From the NCBI GenBank assembly GCA_024231975.1, contig JAAEQB010000009.1, positions 62,001 to 126,000 on the forward strand: a stretch of DNA of 64,000 nt. The letters are read 5' to 3'. Origin of the DNA: Allobosea sp. (GTDB lineage Bacteria > Pseudomonadota > Alphaproteobacteria > Rhizobiales > Beijerinckiaceae). The notes beneath the pieces were generated by a model. It had not been told where the DNA came from and did no database searches. It saw nothing but the letters and a program-made list of their open reading frames with translations. Shown here in pieces: positions 49,324 through 58,942 of this stretch (within the stretch, counting starts at the first letter, position 1; each line of letters starts with the position of its first letter). The position numbers and the translations under genes were made by a program.

Positions 49324-50550
49324 TTACAGGCCGAGAAGGCCGCCGAGCAGGCGCTTATAGATCGGCTTAGCCGCTGGTTCTGCTACCTGCAGCGGCGGAC
49401 CAGCCGGCAGCGACGCGGCCTCCAAACTTGCAATGTGGGTTTTGACAGGCTTGGCCACTGCGGCCGGAGTAGAAATGACGACTGGCATTGACGAGGATTG
49501 CTCCATAGTCGTCCCGGGTCGAGCGGGAGCTGCCACCGCAACGGCGGTTGACCGGGTCGTCGGATTGGGTTTACCGGGCGCCATTTCTCCGATCGAGATC
49601 ACCTCCGGGTCCCGCGCTAGCGCATCGGGTCGACTGACGTCTCCGATCGACCGTCGGGTGCGATCGTCGAGGGCTGTGTAGGTGCTTGCGCTGGCCGCAG
49701 CCATGGCGACCTCGCGGAACGATTGATGCCCCCCGCCATCCTCGTAGACGAGACGGATCGACGGCGTACCCTTGCTTACGAGCTCTGCAACCTCACGCTC
49801 ATCGCGGGCTTGCTTAATTGCGACTGCAGCAATTGTCGCCCGGTCGGCCTCGTTAAAGGCGTAGCGCCCGCCGACGACAGTCCAGACGGGCTCCCGCTTC
49901 GCCACCTCAAATCGGTCCGAGCCCTCTTTCAGGTTCTTCCAAAAGGCGATGTGAGGGTCGGAGCGGTGCTTCGCCAAGTTCTCCGCCGTCATACGAAAGG
50001 GATAGGACTGGAATTGGAACGTACGCTGTCCGCCGGCGAACGCCTCGCGTGCAACGGCATAGACTTCCGCAATCGCCTCGTCGGTCATGGCAAAGCAGCC
50101 CCGGGACGAGCAGGTGCCATGGACCATCAGATGCGAACCGGTTCGACCGTGCGAGCGGTCGTAAGCATTCGGGTAGCCTAAGTTGAATGACAGGAACAAG
50201 CTGGAATTCGGGTTCATCGCCCCAGGCGTCACGTCATAGAAGCCCTCGGGCGCCTGTCGGTCACCCTCGCGGATCTTCGGTCCAAGCTGGCCTGACCAGC
50301 GACACATGGGGTAGGTCTTGAGCAAGGTGTATTGCCCATCAGGCTTCCTCTTCCAGATCTCGACCTCCGACTCCTTTTTGTAGGAGCGCATTAGGATCGG
50401 GTCAGACGCGGACACACCCTTCTCGGCCATCAGTGACAACGTGGTCGGCGGAATCGGGGTGCGGTCGCGCGTCGATCTGTAGCTCTCGTCAACACCCTGG
50501 CAAGCCACAAGCGAGAGCGCGAGGCCCACGGCGACGACAAACCGGCTCAT
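49324..50550 (-). CDS. L,D-transpeptidase (YkuD) lipoprotein
   Basis: 408 aa. Start 50550 has GGAG upstream and gives MSRFVVAVGLALSLVACQG with lipobox LVAC. The YkuD domain spans about residues 60-210; the catalytic motif HGTCSSRGCFAM (H-x3-S-x2-GC form) is intact. The second half is a low-complexity Ala/Pro-rich tail ending in a short helix (KPIYKRLLGGLLGL). It cross-links peptidoglycan through meso-DAP or attaches proteins to it. Why it is in this metal region is unclear; cell-wall remodelling beside uppP is a possible theme. Confidence 0.9.
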   Translation of the reverse strand: MSRFVVAVGLALSLVACQGVDESYRSTRDRTPIPPTTLSLMAEKGVSASDPILMRSYKKESEVEIWKRKPDGQYTLLKTYPMCRWSGQLGPKIREGDRQAPEGFYDVTPGAMNPNSSLFLSFNLGYPNAYDRSHGRTGSHLMVHGTCSSRGCFAMTDEAIAEVYAVAREAFAGGQRTFQFQSYPFRMTAENLAKHRSDPHIAFWKNLKEGSDRFEVAKREPVWTVVGGRYAFNEADRATIAAVAIKQARDEREVAELVSKGTPSIRLVYEDGGGHQSFREVAMAAASASTYTALDDRTRRSIGDVSRPDALARDPEVISIGEMAPGKPNPTTRSTAVAVAAPARPGTTMEQSSSMPVVISTPAAVAKPVKTHIASLEAASLPAGPPLQVAEPAAKPIYKRLLGGLLGL

Positions 50551-50643
50551 GAACACTCCGTAAACTATGTGCCACGCCCCGCTGGCAGTTTGGCGCCGTG
50601 ATGTTGTTTACTGCAGTCGAGGTTGACCGACAATGAACGATCG

Positions 50644-51033
50644 TTAGTGGCACTCTGATGGCTCGGCTGTCCGGCTCCGTGTCACCCCTTGGAAATCGGC
50701 ATGCTTCACCTTCAGCGTCACCGTGTGGGCACTGACTTGCTTGGCCTCGCAATGTCGTCAGACTTACGCGACGAGAGGAGCGATCTCGGGGCGAGCCGCC
50801 TCGCGCTCGGAGATATCGATCGCGAACGTGTCCTGGGGACCGAGCGATTTTCAGACTCGGTCCGGTTCCACTGGTGGCTCGTCGATCCCGCGCGCGATCC
50901 GATAGTACCAGCCACCCCACTTCCCGAAATGCTCCTGTAGGAATCCCAGCAGGCCTTCAGGTCGGCGCCCGTCGGGCACGAGCCTTTCAGTCTCGGCGTG
51001 AGTCGCCGGCCCGGCATCGAGGAGTTTCTTCAC
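50644..51033 (-). pseudogene. Remnant of a DinB-type DNA polymerase IV gene
   Basis: One frame reads RPEGLLGFLQEHFGKWGGWYYRIARGID, DTFAIDISEREAARPEIAPLVA, RHCEAKQVSAHTVTLKVKHADFQGVTRSRTAEP, which is the little-finger region of DNA polymerase IV. Three stops interrupt it (at 50851, 50764 and 50758), and the N-terminal catalytic part is missing, replaced by the acr3 fragment. Clearly dead. Confidence 0.8.
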
Positions 51034-51057
51034 GGCGAGGGCTTCGACGAAGGCCGC

Positions 51058-51273
51058 TTTGCCTATTTCCTGAACTCAATCGCCGGGAAACAGCACTGCG
51101 TCGCCGGTCCGTCCGCGCTTCTCAGCGCTTCGAACCTCACCGAGCTCGCCGTCGCCACTGCAATCAGCCTGTTCGGGTTCAATTCCGGGGCGGCGCTCGC
51201 GACCGTCGTCGGCGTGTGGATCGAGGTGCCGGTCACGCTGAACGTCGTCTGGATCGTGGACCGGCCAAACATT
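51058..51273 (+). pseudogene. 3' fragment of an acr3 arsenite permease gene
   Basis: FAYFLNSIAGKQHCVAGPSALLSAS, FGFNSGAALATVVGVWIEVP and TLNVVWIVDRP match the end of the intact ACR3 at 42636 almost residue by residue, but no 5' part exists; the sequence upstream belongs to the dead dinB gene on the other strand. A truncated copy from a second ars cluster. Confidence 0.85.
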
Positions 51274-51327
51274 GGGCGTATCGTGCACTCCGTAGCTCCT
51301 ACAGGCTCAAGTGGAAAAAGCGCCCCG

Positions 51328-51727
51328 ATGATGCAAAGCCTGACGATTGGCAAACTGGCGGAGCTCGCGGGCGTCAATTTGGAGACGATCCGCTACTACC
51401 AGCGCATCGGCCTTATGCCGGAGCCTGGGCGAACGCCGAACGGCTATCGCATCTACGGGGGAGGGCACCTACGGCGATTGTCCTTCATTCGGCGCTCGCG
51501 CGAACTCGGTTTCAGCATCGAAGAGATCAAGGCGCTCCTTGCATTGGCGGAGCCTGGGCAGGCCTCGTGCATCGAGGTTCGCTCGCTGACGCTGGCCCAT
51601 CTGGATGAAGCGGGCCAAGATTGCCGATCTCCGGCGGCTCGAAAGCATTCTCGCCCAGACTGTCGATCAATGTTCCGGAACGAGGGCGCCAGCCTGTCCC
51701 GTCCTCGAAATGCTGCAGGATTCCTAG
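51328..51727 (+). pseudogene. Frameshifted MerR-family regulator
   Basis: SLTIGKLAELAGVNLETIRYYQRIGLMP and FIRRSRELGFSIEEIKALLALAEPGQASCIEVRSLTLAHLDE are a normal MerR DNA-binding and linker region. After codon about 94 (near 51612) one or two bases are lost; the proper end AKIADLRRLESILAQTVDQCSG and PACPVLEMLQDS continues in another frame to the TAG at 51727. Cys positions fit MerR/PbrR-type sensors. Inactive unless the short form binds DNA. Confidence 0.8.
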
Positions 51728-51817
51728 CCCGCGAGGTAAACGGGTCGACATTGATGTCCCGCCTCCGAGCCGATCGCACTGCAACAGCGGGACGGAGCTG
51801 CCTGTATCGTCGCCCGC

Positions 51818-52150
51818 ATGGCAAAGCTAAAAACCACGATCGTTTTCGGTTCCGGTGCCCGGATCGGTCCAGGCACGATCGCGCTGCTCAAAGGCATCCG
51901 CGATACCAGGTCGATCTCAGCCGCCGCCCGCAGCAGGGCATGGATTACAAGCGCCTGGACGCCGCTCGAGAGCGTCAATCAGGCGTTCAACGAGAGCGTC
52001 GTCGTCGCTTCGCCCGGCGGAACGCGGGGCGATGGAGCCCCGCTCCCACCCTTCGGCCTGGAATTGTTGGAGCGGTACCGGCGCATCGAACAGCGCGCGA
52101 CCGCTGCAGCGGCGGAAGATAGCCAAGGCGCGAATGCGCATATTGGCCAG
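51818..52150 (+). pseudogene. Degraded ModE-type winged-helix regulator
   Basis: GSGARIGPGTIALLKGIRDTRSISAAARS and SVNQAFNESVVVASPGGTRGDGA and LELLERYRRIEQ follow ModE/LysR-type molybdate regulators, but the recognition helix, expected as GMDYKRAW, reads RAWITSAW because small deletions have shifted the frame across it and back. The frame then runs without stop toward the next gene. Probably non-functional. Confidence 0.65.
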
Positions 52151-52233
52151 ATCGCGTTAGATGGACTCTTGAGAACTATTCGCCGCGATGACGATGTCTT
52201 GAAATCGCCAGCCTTTCGCAATCGGCACGATTG

Positions 52234-52250
52234 TGACATTTCTGATGTCA
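52234..52250. promoter_or_regulatory. Operator-like dyad at the start of the RND operon
   Basis: TGACAT-TTCTG-ATGTCA is a perfect 6-bp inverted repeat whose last base is the A of the next gene's ATG. It resembles the ars sites in overlapping a start codon. No regulator gene is adjacent; the decayed merR and modE-like genes upstream may have been its source. Confidence 0.5.
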
Positions 52251-52603
52251 TGAAGCTCCGGCTCCTCGCGCACTCTCTAGTTCTGGCCCTGTTCGTCACG
52301 GCCACCGTACTGGCTGCCTTCGTCAGCCCGGCGGGGGCTCGCCATGGCCGGATGGATGCTGCGGAAACAGCGATGCCGATGGATGCCGACATGTCGTGCT
52401 GCCCACCGGATCAGGGAAAGAAGAAGGACTGCACCACGAGCTGCCCGGCGTTGAGCTTCTGCCTGGCCAAGTGCTTCGCGAGCGAGCCCACGGCCTTCGT
52501 CACGCTCGTTCAGCCGGTCGTCACCGTTCTCGGACTGGCCGGCGACGATGCCGCCCACGCCTCGCGGCCGTTCGAGCCGCCGGCGCGACCTCCGCGAACC
52601 TGA
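52250..52603 (+). CDS. Small exported Cys-rich protein of the copper/silver efflux operon
   Basis: 117 aa. Signal peptide or anchor (LLAHSLVLALFVTATVLAAFVS), then His/Met/Asp-rich MDAAETAMPMDADMSCCPPD and six cysteines within 28 residues (SCCPP, KDCTTSCPALSFCLAKCF). It looks like a periplasmic metal-binding protein. It lies directly upstream of the YtkA-like and cusBA genes and is probably cotranscribed. Confidence 0.72.
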   Translation: MKLRLLAHSLVLALFVTATVLAAFVSPAGARHGRMDAAETAMPMDADMSCCPPDQGKKKDCTTSCPALSFCLAKCFASEPTAFVTLVQPVVTVLGLAGDDAAHASRPFEPPARPPRT

Positions 52604-52730
52604 GGCATCGCCAGCGCGACAGCGCTGGTTTCGTCCGCACGGCAGTTCCGGGCGGACGGTGAGCCGTGGCCATCGCCACGTTCAAGGCTGTGCGCACGCG
52701 CGGCAGCCTGATGCATTCAGGATTTTGATC

Positions 52731-53129
52731 ATGACCCCTATCAACATGTTGCGCGCGTTCGCCGCAGCGCTTCCGCTCGCCGCCATCTCGCTCCCAGCGT
52801 TGGCGGACATCAAGGATTATGAATTCCGGCTCGTGCAGAGCGAGCTCAAGCAGGGCAACGGCGTTACTGTCGCCGTCCAGCTTATCGATAAGCGCTCGGG
52901 CAAGCCGGTCCCCGACGCCGTGATCTTTGCTCGGCGCATCGACATGGCGCCCGATGGCATGGAGATGATGGCGTCGACGATCGAGGGGATGCCCGCGACC
53001 GAGCCCGGAACCTACCGCTTCAAGACCAACCTGACGATGGCCGGAGGCTGGCGCCTGTCGCTCAGCGCCAAGATCCAAGGCGAGACCGGCACGCTCGAAA
53101 ACAAGCTGATCCTCAAGGTCGTGCCATGA
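52731..53129 (+). CDS. YtkA/FixH-like periplasmic protein of the efflux operon
   Basis: 132 aa. Signal peptide (LRAFAAALPLAAISLPALA), then an Ig-like beta domain: KDYEFRLVQSELKQGNGVTVAVQLIDKRSGKPVPDAVIFARRIDM, a Met-rich DGMEMMASTIEGMP, and GTYRFKTNLTMAGGWRLSLSAK. This is the YtkA-like fold found beside RND metal pumps, where the methionines could bind Cu(I) or Ag(I). It overlaps the adaptor gene by 4 nt. Confidence 0.82.
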   Translation: MTPINMLRAFAAALPLAAISLPALADIKDYEFRLVQSELKQGNGVTVAVQLIDKRSGKPVPDAVIFARRIDMAPDGMEMMASTIEGMPATEPGTYRFKTNLTMAGGWRLSLSAKIQGETGTLENKLILKVVP

Positions 53130-54544
53130 AACCCGTCGCCCTCACGGGCCTCGCTCTCGCCGCCATTCTGGCGGCGGGAAGTGCAGGCTATTGGGCCGGG
53201 CATCGTGGTATTGCGTCGGCGGGCCTGCGCTCCTGGTTCGGCATCGAAGGCTCGCTCGCGGCGAACGAGCCCGTCGGAACCGGTCCGGTCGTCTACTATC
53301 AGGACCCGGACCGGAGGCCCGTCTATTCGGCGCAGCCGCGCCAGACCGAGGACGGCAGGCCCTTCACGGCCGTCCGCGCCAGCCAGGACATCAGCTTCGA
53401 GGAGAAGCCCGCGACCGGGGAACGGACGGTGCAGGCCGACCCGAAGCGTGTCCTCTACTACCGCAATCCCATGGGGCTCCCGGATACCTCGCCGGTTCCG
53501 AAGAAGGACTCCATGGGCATGGATTACCTCCCGGTCTACGAAGGCGAGGGAAACGAAGACGGCGTCATCAAGCTCTCGCCCGGGCGCATCCAGCGCAGCG
53601 GCGTGCGTTCCGAACCAGTCCGGCGGCAGAGCATCGTCCAGACCATTCATGTGCCCGGCGTGGTCCAGCTCGATGAGCGGCGGGTTTCGGTGGTGACGAT
53701 CCGGGCGGATGCCTTCGTCCAGGAGGTCGCCCCGATCACGACGGGCGACCGCGTCACGAAAGGCACGCGACTGGCGCGCATCTACTCGCCGGAGATCAGC
53801 ACGGCGGGCGCGCAGTTCATCACCGAGCTCAATGCCGTGGCGCGCGGCGTACCCGAAGGCGGCGCACGACAGCGGCTCGAAAACCTCGGCGTCCCTTCGG
53901 AAGTCATCGCCGAGATCGAGCGAAACCGGAAAGTGCCGCTCACGATCAACTGGTCGGCACCGCGTGACGGCATCGTGCTGGAACGTTCGGTCAGCGACGG
54001 CATGAAGATGACGGCCGGCGGCAGTCTGTTCCGGCTCGCCGACATCTCGACGATCTGGGTTCTGGCCGATGTTCCGGAACGCCAACTGGCTGCCGTCGGC
54101 ATCGGGGCACCAGCCACGGTGCGGTTGCGCGGCCGTCCCGGGAGCTCCTTCGAGGGACGCGTCAGCGTGATTTACCCGGAGATTGCCGAGGCAACGCGGA
54201 CGGCCAAGGTCCGCATCGAGATCGGCAATCGCGACGGCATGCTGCTGCCGAACATGTATGCCGACGTCGAGATCGGCTCCGGTGACGCAGGTCCGCTGCT
54301 CGCCGTTCCCGACAGCGCCGTGATCGATAGCGGTACGCGCCGCGTCGTCATTCTCGACCTGGGCGAGGGTCGGTTCGAGCCGCGCGAGGTCAAGCTCGGC
54401 CGCCGCGGCGATGGCAGGGTCGCGATCACCGAGGGTGTCGCCGAGGGCGATCGCGTCGTCGTCTCGGCCAACTTCCTGATCGATGCCGAGAGCAACCTTA
54501 AGGCCGCCCTGAGCGGCTTCGCCCAGCCGGAGGCCAAGCCATGA
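53126..54544 (+). CDS. cusB: RND periplasmic adaptor CusB-like
   Basis: 472 aa. N-terminal anchor, then a heavy-metal-binding module (YYRNPMGLPDTSPVPKKDSMGMDYLPVY) that supplies Met ligands, then the membrane-fusion domain (VVQLDERRVSVVTIRADAFVQEVA ... GDRVTKGTRLARIYSPEI; LADISTIWVLADVPERQLAAVGIG). It links the inner-membrane pump to an outer-membrane channel; no cusC gene is visible here. Confidence 0.92.
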   Translation: MKPVALTGLALAAILAAGSAGYWAGHRGIASAGLRSWFGIEGSLAANEPVGTGPVVYYQDPDRRPVYSAQPRQTEDGRPFTAVRASQDISFEEKPATGERTVQADPKRVLYYRNPMGLPDTSPVPKKDSMGMDYLPVYEGEGNEDGVIKLSPGRIQRSGVRSEPVRRQSIVQTIHVPGVVQLDERRVSVVTIRADAFVQEVAPITTGDRVTKGTRLARIYSPEISTAGAQFITELNAVARGVPEGGARQRLENLGVPSEVIAEIERNRKVPLTINWSAPRDGIVLERSVSDGMKMTAGGSLFRLADISTIWVLADVPERQLAAVGIGAPATVRLRGRPGSSFEGRVSVIYPEIAEATRTAKVRIEIGNRDGMLLPNMYADVEIGSGDAGPLLAVPDSAVIDSGTRRVVILDLGEGRFEPREVKLGRRGDGRVAITEGVAEGDRVVVSANFLIDAESNLKAALSGFAQPEAKP

Positions 54545-57500
54545 TCGCCCGCCTGATCGCCTGGTCGGCGCGCAACCTGATCCTCGTCTTCGTTGCCGCT
54601 GCCTTCGCCGTGGCGGCGGGTGTCTATGCGCTGAAGACCTTGCCGCTCGACGCTATCCCCGACCTCTCCGACGTCCAGGTCATCGTCTACACCGAGTATC
54701 CCGGCCAGGCGCCGCAGGTGATCGAGGACCAGGTCACCTATCCGCTGACGACCTCGATGCTGACGGTGCCGAAGGCGCGCGTCGTCCGTGGCTTCTCCTT
54801 CTTCGGGGTCTCCTTCGTCTATGTCATCTTCGAGGACGGCACCGATCCCTATTGGGCGCGTTCGCGGGTGCTCGAATATCTCAATGCCGCCGCGCGGCGT
54901 TTGCCGACGGGTGTCTCGCCGACGCTCGGACCGGACGCGACCGGGGTGGGCTGGGTCTACCAGTACGCGGTCATCGCCAAGAACATGACCCTGGCCGAAC
55001 TGCGCTCGCTACAGGACTGGGTCGTGCGCTTCGCGGCTTCTCGTGCCGAGGGGGTGGCCGAGGTCGCCAGCGTCGGCGGCTTCGTCAAGCAATACGCGAT
55101 CGTCGTCGATCCCGTGCGGCTGCGCGCCCAGGGCGTCTCGCTCGCGACGCTTCGGGAGGCGGTCCGCAGCAGCAACATGGACGTCGGCGGACGCACGGTC
55201 GAGCTCAGCGAGTTCGAGTTCATGGTTCGCGGCCGCGGCTACCTGAAGTCGATCGCCGATATCGAGAACATCGTCCTGAAAAGCGATCGGGGCGTGCCGC
55301 TTCGCCTCTCCGATGTCGCCCGCGTCGAACTCGGTCCCGATGAGCGGCGCGGCATCACCGAACTCAACGGCGATGGCGAGGTCGCCAGCGGCATCATCCT
55401 GCAACGCTTCGGCGCCAACGCGCTGGCAGTGATCGAACACGCCAAGGCGCGCCTTGCCGAGGTCGCGGCGAGCCTGCCGGGCGGGGCCGAGATCGTGCCG
55501 GTCTACGACCGCTCCGGGTTGATCGAGCGGGCGATCGAGACGCTGAAGGGCACGCTGATCGAGGAGAGCATCATCGTCGCCCTGGTCTGCATCGTGTTCC
55601 TTCTGCATCTGCGCAGCGCCCTGGTGGCGATCATCATGCTGCCCGTCGGCATCCTGATGGCCTTCGCGGCGATGAAGGCGCTGGGGCTTGGCTCCAACAT
55701 CATGAGCCTCGGCGGCATCGCCATCGCCGTCGGCGCCATGATCGACGCCGCCATCGTCATGATCGAGAACGCCCACAAGCACCTGGAACGGGCTCAGCCG
55801 GACAAGCCTCGTATCGACATCCTGATCGAGGCGGCCAGCGAGGTCGGCCCGGCGTTGTTCTTCAGCCTGCTCGTCATCACCGTCTCCTTCCTGCCGATCT
55901 TCACGCTGGAGGCGGAGGAAGGACGCCTGTTCGGGCCGCTCGCCTTCACCAAGACGTTCGCCATGGCGGCGGCCGCGCTCCTGTCGGTGACGCTCGTCCC
56001 GGCGCTGATGGTCATCTTCGTCAAGGGCAGGATCATTCCGGAGAGCCGCAACCCGATCAATCGCGGCCTGATCGCGCTCTACCGTCCGATGATTCGCGGC
56101 GTTCTCGGGGCCAAGACCCTGACGATCCTGGCTGCGGTAGCCGTCCTCGGGCTCAGCCTCTGGCCAGCGCGGCAGCTCGGCTCGGAGTTCATGCCGTCCC
56201 TTGATGAGGGCACGCTGATGTACATGCCGACCACCTTGCCCGGGATCTCCGTCACCAAGGCGGCCGAGCTGCTCCAGACCCAGAACCGGATCATCCGCTC
56301 GTTCCCGGAAGTTGCCTCGGTCTACGGCAAGGCCGGACGCGCCCAGACGGCAACCGACCCGGCGCCGACCGAGATGTTCGAGACCATCATCAACCTGAAG
56401 CCCAAGACGGACTGGCGCGAGGGTGTCACGCTCGACAGCCTCAAGGCGGAGATGGACAAGGCTCTCCAGTTCCCCGGCATCTCCAACGCCTGGACGCAGC
56501 CCATCCGCGCACGCATCGACATGCTGGCGACCGGCATCCGCACGCCGATCGGGGTTAAGGTCTTCGGCACCGATCTAGCGCAGATGGAGTCGATCTCGCG
56601 CCAGGTCGAGACCGTGCTCAAGGCCGTCCCGGGAACGAGCAGTGCCTATGCCGAGCGTGTCATCGGGGGCTACTTCCTCGACATTGTGCCGGATCGGATT
56701 GCGCTGGGGCGCTACGGGCTCTCCGTCGGCGACGTCCAGAATGCCGTGGTGATGGCGATGGGCGGCGAGACCGTGACGACGACGGTCGAAGGCCGCGAGC
56801 GCTATGGGGTCGCCATCCGCTACCCTCGCGACCTGCGTTCGGATCCGCAGGCTATCGCCCGCGAGGTCCAGATCTCGACGCCGTCCGGCGCCAGCGTCCC
56901 GCTCGGCGAGGTTGCGAGCATCGAGCGCAAGCGTGGCGCCACCTCGATCCGCACCGAGAATGGTGAGCTCGCGGTCTATATCTTCGTGGACACTGTCGGG
57001 CGTGACCTCGGCGGCTATGTCCGCGATGCCCAGGACGCGATCGCGCAGAGCATCAAGCTGCCCGCGGGCTACCGCATCGCCTGGAGCGGTCAGTTCGAGT
57101 ATCTCGAACGGGCCGAGGCGCGTCTCAAGCTGGTCGTGCCGGTGACGCTCGCGATCATCTTCCTGCTGCTCTACCTGAACTTCCGCAGGCTGACCGAGAC
57201 CTTCATTGTCATGCTCTCGCTGCCCTTCGCGCTGGTCGGCGGAGTCTGGCTGCTCTGGTGGCTCGGCTTCAACATGTCGGTCGCCGTTGCGGTCGGGTTT
57301 ATCGCGCTCGCCGGTGTTGCGGCCGAGACCGGCGTGATCATGCTGATCTATCTCGACCACGCGCTGAAGGAGGTGCAGGCGCGCTGCGCGGCGGAGGGGC
57401 GAGCATTCACGCGAGCCGATCTGCAGGAGGCGATCATGCTGGGCGCGGTCGAGCGCGTGCGGCCCAAGATCATGACGGTCATCGCGATCATGGCCGGCCT

Positions 57501-57717
57501 GCTGCCGATCCTGTGGAACACCGGCACGGGATCGGAGGTGATGCAGCGCATCGCCGTGCCGATGATCGGCGGCATGGTCTCCTCGACCGTGCTGACGCTG
57601 CTGGTGATCCCGGCGATCTACGGCCTGATCAAGGGCTGGCGGCTGCCGGCGGCCGCTGTGACCGATAAGGCAACATCGGGATCCGCGCCGGCAAGCTTCG
57701 CTGCGGCTGTCGAATGA
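54541..57717 (+). CDS. cusA: RND metal efflux pump CusA-like
   Basis: 1058 aa, the size of CusA/CzcA pumps. DAIPDLSDVQVIVYTEYPGQAPQVIEDQVTYPL at the start, GAMIDAAIVMIENAHKHLE in TM4 (proton relay Asp), and IRARIDMLATGIRTPIGVKVFG (porter-domain Met) point to the monovalent-cation (Cu+/Ag+) subclass. Twelve spans with two large periplasmic loops. It overlaps cusB by 4 nt. Confidence 0.95.
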   Translation: MIARLIAWSARNLILVFVAAAFAVAAGVYALKTLPLDAIPDLSDVQVIVYTEYPGQAPQVIEDQVTYPLTTSMLTVPKARVVRGFSFFGVSFVYVIFEDGTDPYWARSRVLEYLNAAARRLPTGVSPTLGPDATGVGWVYQYAVIAKNMTLAELRSLQDWVVRFAASRAEGVAEVASVGGFVKQYAIVVDPVRLRAQGVSLATLREAVRSSNMDVGGRTVELSEFEFMVRGRGYLKSIADIENIVLKSDRGVPLRLSDVARVELGPDERRGITELNGDGEVASGIILQRFGANALAVIEHAKARLAEVAASLPGGAEIVPVYDRSGLIERAIETLKGTLIEESIIVALVCIVFLLHLRSALVAIIMLPVGILMAFAAMKALGLGSNIMSLGGIAIAVGAMIDAAIVMIENAHKHLERAQPDKPRIDILIEAASEVGPALFFSLLVITVSFLPIFTLEAEEGRLFGPLAFTKTFAMAAAALLSVTLVPALMVIFVKGRIIPESRNPINRGLIALYRPMIRGVLGAKTLTILAAVAVLGLSLWPARQLGSEFMPSLDEGTLMYMPTTLPGISVTKAAELLQTQNRIIRSFPEVASVYGKAGRAQTATDPAPTEMFETIINLKPKTDWREGVTLDSLKAEMDKALQFPGISNAWTQPIRARIDMLATGIRTPIGVKVFGTDLAQMESISRQVETVLKAVPGTSSAYAERVIGGYFLDIVPDRIALGRYGLSVGDVQNAVVMAMGGETVTTTVEGRERYGVAIRYPRDLRSDPQAIAREVQISTPSGASVPLGEVASIERKRGATSIRTENGELAVYIFVDTVGRDLGGYVRDAQDAIAQSIKLPAGYRIAWSGQFEYLERAEARLKLVVPVTLAIIFLLLYLNFRRLTETFIVMLSLPFALVGGVWLLWWLGFNMSVAVAVGFIALAGVAAETGVIMLIYLDHALKEVQARCAAEGRAFTRADLQEAIMLGAVERVRPKIMTVIAIMAGLLPILWNTGTGSEVMQRIAVPMIGGMVSSTVLTLLVIPAIYGLIKGWRLPAAAVTDKATSGSAPASFAAAVE

Positions 57718-57728
57718 GGGAGGAGCCA

Positions 57729-57845
57729 ATGATGCACAACATGATGAGCGGTATGGGCTGGGGCATGGGCCTCGTCGGCCTACTCGGCATCGCAGTACTG
57801 GTGCTCACGATCGCAGCGCTCGTGAAATACGTCTTCTTCCGGTGA
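57729..57845 (+). CDS. 38-residue Met-rich membrane peptide
   Basis: GGAGG lies just upstream of ATG 57729. The peptide starts MMHNMMSGMGWGMG and continues as one hydrophobic span ending KYVFFR. Small Met/His-rich single-span proteins of this kind are common after copper genes; the six methionines before the membrane could bind Cu(I). It lies 11 bp after cusA. Confidence 0.72.
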   Translation: MMHNMMSGMGWGMGLVGLLGIAVLVLTIAALVKYVFFR

Positions 57846-57902
57846 CGGCGCTGGATGCGCGCACGACCGGAGGAAGACACAGCCAAGGCAAAGGAGACAA
57901 TT

Positions 57903-58394
57903 ATGCCAACCGAGCTCTATCCATCCCGCCGCGCGCTGATGATCGGCGCTGCGCAGGCAGCCGCGGCGCTCGCGCTGTCGCCTCCGTCACTGGCCGCCGA
58001 GGCGCTCCCGAAGATGACCGTGACTCGTGACCCGAACTGCGGCTGTTGCAGCAACTGGATTGCGCATGTGAAGGCCGCGGGCTTTCCGGTCGAAGTGGTC
58101 GAGGTTCCCGACGTCATGCCGCTCAAGACCAGGCTTGGCGTGCCCGATGCCCTGGCATCGTGCCATACCGCCGAGATCGACGGCTATGTCGTCGAAGGTC
58201 ATGTTCCGGCCGAGGCGATCAAGCGATTGCTGGTCGAGCGGCTGCGGGTGAAGGGCATCGCTGTCGCGGGCATGCCGGTCGGCTCGCCCGGAATGGAGAT
58301 CCCGGGCCAGGCGCCTCAGATTTACGAGGTCGTCCTCTTCGCCTCCGGAGAGCAGCGCCTGTTTGCCCGCTATCGCGGGCTGCAACAGATTTGA
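57903..58394 (+). CDS. DUF411 metal-binding protein
   Basis: 163 aa. Start 57903 follows AAGGAGAC. A twin-arginine-like signal (SRRALMIGAAQAAAALAL) precedes the DUF411 domain: TVTRDPNCGCCSNWIAHVKAAGF, SCHTAEIDGYVVEGHVPAEAIKRLL, and GMPVGSPGME. The CxCC and SCH residues likely bind Cu. The family is known next to copper resistance genes. Last gene of the cus-type operon. Confidence 0.92.
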   Translation: MPTELYPSRRALMIGAAQAAAALALSPPSLAAEALPKMTVTRDPNCGCCSNWIAHVKAAGFPVEVVEVPDVMPLKTRLGVPDALASCHTAEIDGYVVEGHVPAEAIKRLLVERLRVKGIAVAGMPVGSPGMEIPGQAPQIYEVVLFASGEQRLFARYRGLQQI

Positions 58395-58528
58395 TCTATA
58401 CGCGTTAGCGATGACCCCGCGGCAAGAGAGAGAGAATGCCATGGTCGGTTGAGTCGGACGGGACGAATCCGCAGCCGGTACAAGAAGGGTATTCGCAACC
58501 TTTGCTGAGCTTTCATTCGGTGGGCGAT

Positions 58529-58942
58529 TCACGATGCGTCTTGCGGGATAGTTGGATCAGCGAGGACTTCCACAATCCGACACGATGCGACGCTCCCGTT
58601 GTCGCACGATTTTATCATTCGAATGAGCTCGCCCTTAAGTCCCAGAAGCCGACCTATCCTGATCTCGACGGCTTCAAGCTGATCCGTGGCAATTCGGCTG
58701 ACCTGGTCACAAGAGGCCTCCGGGCTTTCCTGCAGAGCAAGCATTCTCTTAATGGCCGGGATATCGAAGCCGAGGTCCCGGGAATGCCGGATGAATGTCA
58801 AACGTCGTACGTCCTCGGCTCCGTAAAGCCGGCGTCTGCTTTCCGTGCGGGGCGGCTTTGGGGTGAGGTTGATCCGCTCGTAGTAGCGGATTGTTTCAAT
58901 ATTGACGCCTGTCCGTTGTGACAAAGCTCCGATGGTGATCAT
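58529..58942 (-). CDS. MerR-family metal regulator (CadR/PbrR/ZntR type)
   Basis: 137 aa. ITIGALSQRTGVNIETIRYYERINLTPKPPRT is the DNA-binding half; sensing residues are C79 (EASCDQV) and the C-terminal loop KSCDNGSVASC, the layout of divalent-metal sensors. It probably activates the two 19-bp-spacer promoters at 59189 and 59917, which lie on the far side on the opposite strand. Confidence 0.92.
   Translation of the reverse strand: MITIGALSQRTGVNIETIRYYERINLTPKPPRTESRRRLYGAEDVRRLTFIRHSRDLGFDIPAIKRMLALQESPEASCDQVSRIATDQLEAVEIRIGRLLGLKGELIRMIKSCDNGSVASCRIVEVLADPTIPQDAS

Noticed and set aside
58436..58921. Plus-strand gene opposite the MerR regulator
   Set aside because: Antisense to a complete MerR protein with intact sensing cysteines; no ribosome binding site.
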